A stretch of 64,000 nucleotides of DNA from Amia ocellicauda. Taxonomy: Eukaryota; Chordata; Actinopteri; Amiiformes; Amiidae. Positions within the stretch are counted from its first letter, which is position 1. Each line of letters starts with the position of its first letter. Location of the stretch: NCBI RefSeq assembly GCF_036373705.1, contig NC_089857.1, positions 33,814,284-33,878,283 on the forward strand, in the 5' to 3' direction. Both the position numbers and the translations under genes were made by a program. Below, in pieces: positions 24,901 through 35,879 of the stretch. The notes beneath the pieces were generated by a model that saw only the letters and a list, made by a program, of their open reading frames with translations, had not been told where the DNA came from and did no database searches.

Positions 24901-27900
24901 ATAAATGCTAGTAGTGTGAATTTAAACATGACTTCTTAACATTGCTAAGTCTAACTTTGTCTGATAAACACATTAAAATGTAATTGTACATTCTTTTTTA
25001 TATTTTGGTATTTTTTAATTAACATCTATATTAGAAAATAATATTACCATTACAGTAAGCAATATATATGATCAGATACGAATAATTGTATGCAAAGACA
25101 TGTTTTTTAAATTAGAAATGTACACATAGTTATGTATGATATATCATAGAGCAATATTAATTCCTGTATTGTTTTGGTGGAGGTCCTCTTGTCGGAGCCA
25201 GGAAAACTCAGTAAGAAGATAAACGTCTGGTTCAGTGAGTACTGGAACATCACAGACGTCTTAGCCATTGTGCTTTTTGTCATTGGCTTTGCACTGAGAT
25301 GGAAAGATCAGCCACTGCAGACATTAGGACGAATAATTTACTGCCTGGATATTATTTTCTGGTATGTGCGGCTTCTGGACTTGTTTGCAGTAAACCAACA
25401 TGCAGGCCCATATCTGACCATGATAGCTAAGATGGTGAGTATGAGAACAACTGTCATGCAATGTGTAGCATTTCTTTCAGTCTTTTTCTTTCACTCTTCC
25501 TTTCTGTCTTTGATTATCTTGTCTTATTTTACCCTCCACATGATTACTAAGCACAAATGCTTATGGTGCTAGTGATTGGTCAGTGAAGATATTTTGCATG
25601 TACCTATTACCCATATTGATGATGCTAAAAAAAGGAATTGCTTTTGTTCCCTATTAATCTTAAGTTAAAAAAACTAAAATATCTTCTTTTCTCTTTTATA
25701 GACTAAAAACATGTTTTACATTGTGATAATGATGGCAATTGTACTGCTTAGCTTTGGGGTGTCCAGAAAGGCTCTTCTTTCACCAGATGAGCCCCCTTCC
25801 TGGGTACTGGCTAAAGATGTCGTGTTCCAGCCATACTGGATGATATTTGGTGAAGTGTACGCCGGTGAAATTGATGGTAGGTAACTGTCACTCTATTCCA
25901 AAGTCACATTTATGGGATCACCTACTAAATCACAACTTAGAAAGCTATTCGAATAAACTGTTACAACTGTATGAAAATGCCTTTACTTTATGCAACAAAG
26001 ATATGGTTCTACATGCAAAGCAAATGTTTCTCATCAGAATACCACACCATAAGGGCCGATGACACTGGAGAATGGCAACGGAAAACTGCCCTGTGAAAAA
26101 CAGACATCTGTGCTTTTGCTGGGGGGCTCAGAGTGGAATGAAGAAGCAGCACAATATAGAAACCATTGATAGATTTGATCAAATAACAATATCCAGAGCT
26201 CCATGAAAGCTTTTTTATTCATACCTTCATTTTTTGAAGCACTTATATTTGTGTTAATCACACTGTACACGTGTTGCTGCTGGAACTGTTTCTGTGATAC
26301 AGGGCTTCTCCACATTTGTCTGAGAGATTTCATTGAGGTTTAGGTCAGTTAACTGGGGCAAGCAGCATAGCACCTGTCCTTTCTTCCTTCAGTTCTTAGA
26401 TTCAGTCTGTTTTAATGTTAAACAGGTTGTCATTATATTGAACAGCTAATTAATCAGACACAATACCTAAGGGTATGGCATGAAACTGTAGAATGTAATA
26501 ATTTTATTCCTCAGTTTTAAATATATAATATTTCTTGTAACTTTGTTCACTTGTGATCTACATTGCTCTACAGTGCTCACTTTTTTGTTTGTTTGTTTGT
26601 TTGACAGCTTGTGCAGAAGACCAGCCATGCCCTCCTGGTGCCTTCTTAACGCCATTCCTGCAAGCAGTCTACTTGTTTTTTCAATACATCATAATGGTCA
26701 ATACCCTAATAGCCTTCTTCAAGTAGGTTAAACCAGAAATATTTAATGCTTTATATAAGTATGATTACACATTTCAGACAGCTGATAAATCTCACTGATG
26801 CTCTTTACTTAATATCTGTATTTTTAAGTTGTTTTAAATAGGCATAAGTCTAGGATTAATAAACAATGACAGTGACCTTCCCCCCCAAACAATGCCTTGC
26901 TGAACCAACAATAATTGTTGCATTCATGTTGTTAACTTTAATTGACATTAATGAGATGCCAAGAAACATCACTTTTTTATCTTTAATATTACAGCAATGT
27001 GTACTTTGATATGAAATCTATATCCAACAAATTATGGAAGTATAATCGGTACCGATACATCATGACTTATCACGGAAAGCCATGGCTGCCACCCCCTCTC
27101 ATCCTGTTGAGTCACATGACCCTTTCTGTCTTGCACATCTATCAACACCGATCAAAGGAACTGGCACTAGATGATGGTTTTGGACTGAGTAAGTTCTTGC
27201 TATGTTTTCAAAACAAGCTTTAATAATATGTATAAAGGTAAGCCACCAGAGCATAAATCACTGGAAAGGAAGACAGACTGCAACTTCTGTTAATATAAAA
27301 AGCTCATACAGACACTATGTTAACATGTCTTACTGTCTACCTTACTTCCCAGTAATTTATCTGCCAGTGGGTAACCATTATGCGTATTCACCCATGATGA
27401 TGTTTAAAGTGAAGAGTTGAACACTATTGAAGCACCAGCACCTACTTTGCTAAAGAAGAATATTATAGTTTAATATATCCTATTGCCAGGGTGGAATCTG
27501 TACTTATATTTCAAACATAATTTTTAATTTGTTGCAATTGACACTTTCATAGTTTTGAATAATTTTGAGTTGGAAGAAAGTATACATTTTTTGTATTCCT
27601 TCACAGAGCTTTACTTGAGCAGTGACGATCTGAAGAAGCTTCATGATTTTGAAGAAAAATGTGTTGTGCGATACTTTCATGAGAAGAATGAGAACTTCCA
27701 CTGCAGTGATACCAATAGAATAAAGTCCACAACCGAAAAGTAAGGTATTCAGCAGCCCTTGTGTGTGTGGTTTTAAATTGAACGCTTCTTCATTCCAGAT
27801 CATTGTTTTGTTAATAGTGAATATTACCATTTCTTGTTTTAGGGTTGAGGAGCTTTGTGAGCAGTTAAAAGAGGTTGCAGAGAAAGTTTATTTCATCAAA

Positions 27901-29217
27901 GACACTCTGCAGTCTCTGGACAGTCACTTGGGTCATCTGCAGGACCTTTCTGCCCTGACAGTGGACACCCTGACTGTCATATCTGCAGCTGATAGCTTGA
28001 AAGTAGAGGAAGCCCTGCTGGGCCACGAAAGATACAGCTCCTGTAAAAAGCTCCCACATAGCTGGAGCAACATTGTGCACGTGAGGTCTGTGGAAAATGT
28101 TCACGATGACATTCAGAAGCAGTACTACAGCACCCCACCTTCTCTGCTGAGCAGCCTGGTCTATGGGCGGGAGCCACTGGACTGCGGCGATAACAAAGAG
28201 GAGGAACAATGGCGTCCTGATAGTCCAGACTTGAATACCCGGAAAGAGGAGGGAAGGGAGAGAGAGCCAGTACCCTTCACAGTCTCTGAAGATCATGAGG
28301 TCAATTGGAGGTGTGGAGCCCTCATGCCTTCATGTCTGAAGTCCTCAGCCATTACTAGAGATCATAAGAATATCTCCTTCCCAAAAATGAAAACCCTATG
28401 CCTGTGTCCGACAGATTTCACAAAGAATGAAAGCATCCCCTCTGGCATACCCGTTCCTCTCCCGTGTGTTAAAAGTCTCTGTTCTGTAAAACACCCAGAG
28501 GAACATCAAACACAAAGAGTGATTTCTGAAAGTCATCTGCCCTGGAGCCAGAAGGATGCTGGCAAAAAAAAAGAATCCCACTACATCGAAACCCCCCTCT
28601 TTGCAGACTCTCATGGTGAAGAAAGCGCCAGGGGCTTTGTCAATCTGGCCTACAGTGAGGGCAGTGAACCTGGAATATTCCCGATAACCCAGATGAGACA
28701 GAGCATGGAGGGCTCATGCAAAAGAGACAAGAACTATGCCAGCTGGGCCCTCAAAATGGGTCAGTTCAGAGATAGTTATTCCTTGTTCAATAGCTCAGAC
28801 AGTATGGAGTCATTGCCCACAAGGCAGCGAAGTTTTACATTGGTGTGTGACTCCCCTCTGGAAAGGGACAGCTGGTTGGTCGGGAGAAGCAACAGCCTGA
28901 GAGCCCAGGGAGCCAACAATCTGCAGAGCCCCAGCAAACACAAAGGTACATACATGTATATACAGAAAGGAAGCTTTATACTGAGAACAATATAATGTTT
29001 CCTGTGATGTAACCTTCCACCTTCCTGTTGTAGCTGCAAAACAATAGTCCAAGCCCAGACAAATGTGTTTTGCACAATATCCCTAACTAAAATGGAAGCA
29101 GCACTTTTAGAAGATTTTACCCATTTTATACAACACATGCAAATTGATTAGAAAATGCAATCAATTTTTTCCTGATCAGTATATTCTCAGTTCTCAGTAT
29201 ATTCACATAAAAGTTAT

Positions 29218-29268
<51 letters not shown>

Positions 29269-32200
29269 TATATTTGTTAATTGCATGTATAAACTATATA
29301 ATAGAATATTATGAATTATTAATTAATATTAGTTTTGAGTTAAAAAATAAAACAGAAGATACATGAAACCCCAGACTTTATCTTGGATGTTAATTCTTTG
29401 TGCTTACTATGAATATAGCCATTCAGTTAGTAATTCATTGTGTTTGATTAATAAAAATGAGTTTTAGCAACACTACATATTCTCATTTAATGGGTAGACA
29501 AAAATAGTTAATTATTTATGTGTTTACCATTTTATAGAAATGTCTAAATCTTCAGAAATATACCAAGTTCAGAAGCCACGAAAAAAAGTTCTTAAGAGAA
29601 AGGCTGTAAAAATACAAGAGAAAACTGCTGATTCTTCAGAGCCAGTAAGTATAGCACATTTATAATTGTGCCAATGTCAAGACCAAAAAATATGAAGACA
29701 CATGTCAAGAAATGTTGCCTAACAACAGTAACAATCTGTCTGCTTTCCTCTCCAGGTGATATCAGGTGATAGATATTCACATGGTCCTCCCATGAATCTG
29801 GAAGCTGCACCAAAGAAAACACAAAATCTCAGGAGCAAAGGAAATATAAACATCTGGTCAAAACTACCCAGCTTCAGCCAACTAAGTATGTGTAGCTAAG
29901 TTCCAGCTTTACTGTGATAAACCTAATATGTTTGTGTTAATGTATTTTATAGAATATAATACATGTTCTTGTTAGTTATTTGTGGTGTTTTTTTTCTAAT
30001 CTTCATTTGCAGATGTTGAACAGATTAACTTTATGGGAAAGAGGCTTCGTCATCATGAAAGCAATGCAAACTTGTTGCAGTCAAGTGAAATTTTCGGGTT
30101 TCCTGGTCAGGTAATTACTAGAATGGCTGTCTCTTTAGATGACTTATAATATATATATATATTTGTTTCCAGTGTCAGATCAGTTATCAATAGTTTTTAT
30201 TTTTGTATCAATTTCTTGCTGTGCTATAATCCACAATATATTTTGCTAAATCATTTTACATTGAGGTTTATGTTAGGGAACTAGTGTTAGGGAGATTCCT
30301 TAGATTTTTGTTGGTTGTTTTTGACTTGTTTTGGTTCTCTTACAGGAGCAGGCCAGTGCCTCAGTGTGGAACAGTAGGACAAAAACGCTGAGCCGCAAAT
30401 CTTCGTATGTCCCCCGTTTATTACTTTTACTTCAGTTTGATATTCTCTGCTTTTAAAGGTGTCATTAGCGTTGTTAATCCAGGTCAATTCAATTGCAGAG
30501 ATATTGGATGATGAAACACACATTTGTTGGTTTTCATTGAAGTGACAATATTTAAACTGCAATCCGGTGATACAGAGTAATTAAGTCGATGGTCAGTGTG
30601 CTGTAGCAATATTTGTTAAGGGGAAAATAGTTAGTTAGATTGTTTTTGTATTTTGAAAGGCAGTAGGATTAGCAGCTCGCAGCTCCAAAATACAGCTTTA
30701 AAGGTAGGGACAGAAGAATTAAAAATTGAAAGTAGGCAGCCCTCTCTTTAATATATTCTGTCCTTTACTTAGCGTTTTAAATACCTAATCTTATCCTAAG
30801 CACTCATTCACATGTGCATGCAGAAACATATATGTTAGTACATGTGATTGTCACTAGAGGGAGATGTTGCATGACTTCTAAGTGGAAATTGGTCACTAAG
30901 GAAGAAAGTAAGAACAAAAAACAGTAAAAAAAAAAGAAAAGATCTCCAGCATCAGGGTGGTAGAATAAAGTTTTAGCAGTGTTCTATGATAAAATAAAAG
31001 ACATTGACGAACAATATTGTTCTGTATTTTGTAAATAAAGCATAACAGTTTATTGTTTTTTAATGTTAAAGAAACTGAGTCTGGGTGAACTTTTTGATAA
31101 ATACTCTTCCCCATATAAAGCAAACTAGAACACAATGAGACCTTCCTTTTATCTAGATTTATAAGTGTGTATTTTACAGTTGCTTTAAATTGGTTTGATT
31201 GAATCTTTTACCAATCCTGTTCACACACAGGGAGCAGAGTTTCATAGGAATCGATGGTAAGTCTTCACCTTTTGTTTTTAATATTTTCTATCATGGCTGT
31301 GAAGAATTACTAGAAAAGTATAGTTATATTGCTTACATTCAAAACTATTAAAACTAAATGACTGTGCTCATTAAGGAATCCTAAGTTCCTGTTTTAGGAC
31401 ATACGAAAGAACTCTATATTATGAACAGTTTATGGAGTCTTGTGTTTTTTCTTTAATTTAATAAGTGGTTGCTTTATAAAAGTGAATATGCCTTATCATT
31501 TTAATTGAATACGGCAAATAAGCTTAAAATACAAATTATTCATTTATTTTGTGTTTCAGCAAAGGGCTCTACATTTAAATCCACCGAAGACCTCGACCAT
31601 CATTATTCAGGTAATTAATTGAGGCAATATCACTACTTTGTAATTTCCCAATTCACTGTGCATTACATCATTGGTATTGCTGACCATAAGAATGGTATTA
31701 CCATAATACAAACTTGGAGACCTCCTTCTGAATATTATTAAATTAATATATACAGATTCCTAGGATTTCAATGGGTTTTAAATAAATTTCTGTAAGTACA
31801 AAATTAACACCTGATGCTGGATACTTACTGGAATTATCATTTGTTGATATCTTGACAGTATGATATTATACATTCATTATTCTGAATAATGTGGAAAATG
31901 TACTTTCTTGTAGTGATAAAATGATAATAGCATTTAACATATGCTCATTTATACATATTAATTAATCTTAACAATCCTAGCCACTAACATATCAGTTTTA
32001 ATATTTACATAAGAAAAGGGTTATTCCTATATCCGTTTTGTATTCAATCATTGTAAACAATTATAAAATACATTGGTCTATTTTCATTTTAGCTGTTGAG
32101 CGTAACAACTTGATGAGACTTGCTCAGACCATACCATTTACTCCCATTTCTCTTCTTGGTGAGTGCTGAATAATGCATGCTATTATTTTTTTTAAGCCTT

Positions 32201-35200
32201 AATAATACATATTATGTGCAATTGTGAAGAATGGATATTTAAATCAATGCATTTGCACACATCTCCTGGGCAGCGTTTTCTAAATTACTGAGAATGTATT
32301 CAGAACGATGTGTCCATGACCCACTCACTGGACTGGACAATGCAGAGTCAGAGAGGGGAAATGATGCAATGGAGATGTTTCTAGACTGACTTCATTGTAT
32401 ATTTAAATAAAATATGTTTAAAAGATAGGAATGAGTTGATAAGTGTGGATGGTCGTGTTTAACTTTAACTGAGCATCTTTAATAGTCATTGTCATTTTAC
32501 TTTTGCATCCTTTCTTAAAACCCATCATGGGACATTTCAGAGCTATTGGCTGTCATGATAAGAGGTTACCAAAGGGGCAAAAATGCTTTTTTTTTTACAG
32601 GTCTCTTTAAATAATCAATCACTAAATTATTTCCACCTCTAGAGTCAAAAGGTAATCTGTCATTTATTCCCATGTTCAACAGCTGGTGAGCAAGTGACCT
32701 TATACAGTCTGGAAGAGAGCTCACCAGCCACACTGGACAGGAGCATCTCCTCCTGGTCTCAGAGAGGTTTGGTTGCTCTGGTTCAGCCCTTGGCTCAGGA
32801 GGAGATGGACGGCGGGCTGCGGAGGGCCGTGACCGTGGTCTGCACCTGGTCGGAGGGCGATGTGTTGAAGCCAGGAGGTGTTTACATTGTGAAATCCTTC
32901 CGTCCTGAGGTGGTCAGGACATGGGAGAAGATATTTGAAGAAAAAACTATCCTTCATCTGTGTCTCAGGGTAGGAACTGGTTAACCCAAAGAGCAAAATT
33001 ATCTTAGTGTGATATCAAACCATTTAGATGTTGCATGACTTCTAAGTGGAAATTGGTAAGAAAGAAAGAAAGAAAGAAAGAGAACATAAAAACAGTAAAA
33101 AAAAAAAAAAAAAGATCTCCAGCATCAGGGTGGTAGAATAAAGTGAATGTAGATTAAGACATAGGACATGGGAGATTAAATGTGAATGTAGAGGGTTTAT
33201 TGTTTACTTTGGTCTAAAACAATATCTTTCTATGAGACTCAGTGAATAATAATAACACTTTTTTTCCCTATTATTTTCGTAGGAAATCCAGCAGCAAAGG
33301 GCTGCTCAAAAACTCATCCACATATTCAATCAAGTGAAACCCCATGCCATCCCCTATTCTCCAAGGTAAACCATTATCATCCACACTACAATCAATTGTA
33401 AGGTTTGCCTATTAAATGAAAACATTGTACCTAGATCACCAGCTAACTGATTTTTATGGATTTGTTTGTGTATATAGCAGGTTGGTTGGTGTCACACCTT
33501 AGTGCAATAGCTGACTTTCAACTGTTGCTTTAATGAGTTTGTTTTGCAGGTTCTTGGATGTCTCTTTGCTCTATTCCCACTCTGCTGATGAGTGGCTGAC
33601 CATAGAGAAGAAAATAAATGGAGACTTCAAAAAGTACAACAATAACAACGGAGAAGAGATCACTCCAATGAATGTTCTGGATGAAACAGTGCTGGCTTTC
33701 TCTCATTGGACTTATGAGTATTCTAGGGGAGAACTCTTAGTCCTCGATCTACAAGGTTAGATCATATATATGTACCAGTACGTTAGAATGGTTTAGCAAA
33801 GGTTTTTCTATTAGTAGTAGTAATAATAATAATAATAATAATAATAATGGTGGTAGGAGTGGTATTCTCCTTTTATTTGCATACTTGGAACTGGTTAATT
33901 AGATTTTTGATTTGTGGCCTAAATGGCTAACTAAAAGAAAGTCTCTTATCTCATCTCCAGGAGTCGGTGAAAACCTGACAGATCCTTCAGTCATCAAAGC
34001 AGAAGACAAACAGTAAGTATTAGCATCTTGTTGAACTGGAAAGATACCGATAGCATAAAATAATTTGACAGCCATGTTATATGTAGTAAATAAGGTACAA
34101 TCGGTGCCAGAGGTGATTCTAGGGTATGTGGGGGCCCCAGGCAAAGGTGATTTTAGGGTATGTGGGGGCCCCAGGCAAAGGTGATTCTAGGGTATATGGG
34201 GGCCCCAGGCAGAGGTGATTCTAGGGTATGTGGGGCGGCGGAGATTTCTCCCATGAGACGGGGGCGGGGTGCGGCGGAGTTTTCTCCCGAGAGAGCGGGG
34301 GGGGGGTTCACATTTGGGGGGCCCCTCTCAGCCCAGGTCCCCAGGCAATTGCCTAGGATGCCTACCCCCTTGTGACGCCCCTGACCGGTGCAGTTACGGT
34401 ATCATAGTAACAATGCTCAATGAGAAACTAAATGATATTTACCAAATTGAATATAGTATACTGAATAGGAACATGGTATAGTGGGCACATGTAAAATGGG
34501 TGGGCTTCAGTTCAGCAATGGTTCTCTCTTATGCACAGTATAGGCATATAGTCCTATAATCCAATTTAATCCATGGTGTGTTCTCTATGGCATATTATCA
34601 TAGTGTCCAAGAAATGGTGTTTGGACCTGCCAATATTGGAGATGATGCTATCAAGAACTTCATCCAAAAACATCAGTGTAACACCTGCTGCAAAAAACTC
34701 AAACTTCCAGGTAAGCAGGATAACCAGATGTTTTGTGTCTATCTGCAGCAGAGGTGATTGATAGTTGAATATGTGCTCTTGTCTGTGCACAGGGTAATGT
34801 CATAATCTGCGTCTGCTCCTGGCTTAATTGCAGAATAAATCAGTGGTATTATTTGATATTTGAGTCTACTATTTCCTCCTGATAGTGTTGGCCATTGGGA
34901 ACTATCAGTCATTACAGACAGATAAGAATAAATATTGAGTTCTCCCAATTTATTGTTCTAAGCACAAAAGGCACTCTCTTATGGTACTGGCTGAATGACA
35001 GTAGATATATGATCACCTTTAATCTGCATGTTCTTTAGGCATAATAATGATTTTAAAGAGAAAAACATGTCAGCTACAAAAGGGGGAGAAAAAAAGAGAA
35101 GCAAGCATTTCCAAGAAAACCTATAAAAACAGATGTTTGGGGCTGGCATTCTTTCGTGTTGTGCCCCATAAAAAATTAGCTACTTTGATTACATATTAAT

Positions 35201-35533
35201 TACAGTCTCATAGTAAACAAGAAACCTTTGGTATTTATATCTAGTGGGAACATTGTCTTAGATGTCTGAGAAAAAATAAAATAAAAAAACAAAACAAAAA
35301 TCAACCAAGACATACTTTGATATTTCAAAGGTGGTTTGTTTTTGCATCACTGTCAAATGAAAAAAAAAAATGTGTAGTATATAAGATTTCAGTTATATAC
35401 AAAAAAAATCTGCTACAATATGTCCACTGAATTATTTTATTTTTCCTCAGATTTGAGAAGAAATAGTTTTACTCCTGGAAAAATCAACCTTGCCTTTGAA
35501 GATGATTCTCCAGAAATCATTACCAGACTGTGA
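12959..35533 (+). CDS. TRPM6: TRPM6 Mg2+ channel-kinase, complete, 39 coding exons (1999 aa)
   Basis: Divalent-cation channel fused to a C-terminal alpha-kinase, important for Mg2+ uptake across epithelia. Exons: 12959-12976, 14014-14093, 14403-14441, 14720-14900, 15266-15479, 15962-16086, 16619-16790, 16905-17079, 17582-17705, 19466-19538, 19651-19751, 20085-20219, 20794-20847, 21102-21242, 21581-21706, 22055-22335, 22594-22822, 23183-23332, 23694-23819, 24260-24388, 25183-25434, 25702-25876, 26608-26722, 26995-27188, 27607-27739, 27843-28945, 29538-29644, 29756-29885, 30013-30110, 30346-30404, 31231-31256, 31560-31610, 32093-32158, 32683-32969, 33283-33365, 33550-33755, 33961-34012, 34604-34710, 35451-35533. 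All phases agree and the total is 6000 nt with no internal stop; human TRPM6 is about 2022 residues. TRPM6 is preferred over TRPM7 because of the gene order and the [10 protein letters not shown] / [13 protein letters not shown] segment in exon 27843-28945. The weakest calls are the first exon, the 26- and 51-nt exons, and the pyrimidine-poor acceptor before 25183. Confidence 0.95.
14014..22822 (+). CDS. TRPM6: TRPM6 N-terminal melastatin homology region (exons 2-17)
   Basis: Encodes about residues 7-756. The hallmarks of the cytosolic TRPM N-terminus are present in order: [12 protein letters not shown], the Cys-rich [63 protein letters not shown], [47 protein letters not shown], then [33 protein letters not shown] and the [20 protein letters not shown] block. 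The final exon carries the MTLL-type [17 protein letters not shown] and [13 protein letters not shown] segments that lead into the membrane domain. Intron sizes range from about 0.1 to 1.8 kb. Confidence 0.93.
23183..27188 (+). CDS. TRPM6: TRPM6 transmembrane and pore region (exons 18-24)
   Basis: Encodes about residues 757-1137. Exon 23183-23332 has the pre-S1 helix ([17 protein letters not shown]). S1 spans the 23694-23819/24260-24388 junction, S2 lies in 24260-24388, S3 and S4 ([32 protein letters not shown]) in 25183-25434, S5 and the pore in 25702-25876, S6 in 26608-26722 and the TRP helix in 26995-27188. The selectivity region reads [14 protein letters not shown], with the acidic filter residues at about E1026 and E1031, equivalent to the E1024 and E1029 I recall for human TRPM6. 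Phe before GEVY is the TRPM7-type residue (TRPM6 usually has Tyr there), so the filter is a mix of the two paralogues. Confidence 0.93.
27607..28945 (+). CDS. TRPM6: TRPM6 coiled coil and long variable exon (exons 25-26)
   Basis: Encodes about residues 1137-1549. It opens with [20 protein letters not shown], followed by a heptad-rich stretch ([20 protein letters not shown], then [20 protein letters not shown]) that is the tetramer-forming coiled coil in TRPM channels. The rest of the 1103-nt exon is hydrophilic, rich in Ser, Pro and charged residues, and poorly conserved, as in the equivalent human exon. In TRPM6/7 this linker is heavily phosphorylated. The TRPM6-type marker [10 protein letters not shown] is near its start. 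Confidence 0.9.
29219..29262. repeat. (TA)n microsatellite in TRPM6 intron 26
   Basis: About 21 TA units within the intron between exons 27843-28945 and 29538-29644. Confidence 0.95.
29538..32158 (+). CDS. TRPM6: TRPM6 linker exons 27-33, several very small
   Basis: Seven exons of 107, 130, 98, 59, 26, 51 and 66 nt encode about residues 1549-1727. They are weakly conserved and basic near the start ([13 protein letters not shown], a possible nuclear-localisation-type cluster). The last exon encodes the conserved [18 protein letters not shown] segment that precedes the alpha-kinase and contributes to kinase dimerisation in TRPM7. Phases match at every junction. The 26-nt exon 31231-31256 is the smallest and would be the easiest to miscall. 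Confidence 0.8.
30862..30971. repeat. Dispersed intronic repeat, copy A
   Basis: Begins 'agatgttgcatgacttctaa' and ends with 'agcatcagggtggtagaata'. The same two blocks flank a purine-rich core again at 33026-33144, in the same orientation. It lies in the intron between TRPM6 exons 30346-30404 and 31231-31256. Confidence 0.85.
32683..35533 (+). CDS. TRPM6: TRPM6 alpha-kinase domain and C-terminus (exons 34-39)
   Basis: Encodes about residues 1728-1999. The atypical Ser/Thr alpha-kinase is complete by motif. The ATP-binding Lys is in YIVKSF (about K1798). The catalytic D-L-Q of LVLDLQG is about D1917 to Q1919, followed by [11 protein letters not shown]. The structural zinc ligands are His in SHWTYEY (about H1903) and His/Cys/Cys in [10 protein letters not shown] (about H1960, C1962, C1966). 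The kinase should therefore be active. The residue after KSF is Arg, where the human TRPM6 and TRPM7 sequences I recall have Leu. The protein ends 27 residues after the kinase. The 32969 donor must be GTAGGA after AGG for the frame to hold. Confidence 0.93.
33026..33144. repeat. Dispersed intronic repeat, copy B, with (GAAA)n
   Basis: Second copy of the repeat at 30862-30971. It differs mainly in the purine-rich middle, where an expanded (AAGA)n stretch and a longer A run are present. It starts 56 bases after TRPM6 exon 32683-32969. Confidence 0.85.
33812..33849. repeat. (AGT/AAT)n microsatellite
   Basis: Trinucleotide tract in the intron after TRPM6 exon 33550-33755, about three AGT units then about ten AAT units. 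Confidence 0.9.
34108..34383. mobile_element. hAT-like MITE with internal 34-bp tandem repeat
   Basis: A GC-rich 276-bp island in TRPM6 intron 37. It starts CAGAGGTG and ends CGCCCCTG, an imperfect inverted terminal pair of the CAGRGGYG type seen in hAT elements. It is flanked by 8-bp direct repeats ATCGGTGC (34100-34107) and ACCGGTGC (34384-34391), matching at 7 of 8 positions, as expected for a hAT target duplication. The left terminal unit of 34 bp is tandemly repeated: 34108-34141, 34142-34175, 34176-34209 and a partial fourth at 34210-34235. There is no coding capacity. Confidence 0.6.
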
Positions 35534-35700
35534 CAATAACCTCTGACTAATAAGAATATAGATGACTCAGGAAGAAACTGTAAACCTACTGTAAAATTCA
35601 GTTACATTTTGCCTTTTCTTATACTACACTTTGTTTTATATAAATGGTAAAAAAATAAATAATAAACATTTTTATACTGAATATTTCTTACACATATTAT
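35534..35700 (+). other. TRPM6: TRPM6 3' UTR with poly(A) signals
   Basis: AATAAA motifs at 35654-35659 and 35661-35666 lie about 120 bases after the TGA, giving a short 3' UTR. The Tc1/mariner cluster begins 180 bases further on, outside the predicted transcript. Confidence 0.55.
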
Positions 35701-35879
35701 ACAGTAAATTTGTTCTGAACTATACATCCATGTTTTATTGTTTACTGGTAATGGAAATATTTTCTGAACTTGTAACAGAAGGGGAATGGTTATTAATTCT
35801 TAGTTAATAGTCACTGACATACATTTGCAAATTCAATTTTTTTTTTTGCACAAACTATTTTTCTGTAATTGACTATATA

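Noticed and set aside
27865..28296. 143-codon minus-strand open frame inside the large TRPM6 exon
   Set aside because: It is the antisense shadow of a confirmed coding exon, with no recognisable protein features.
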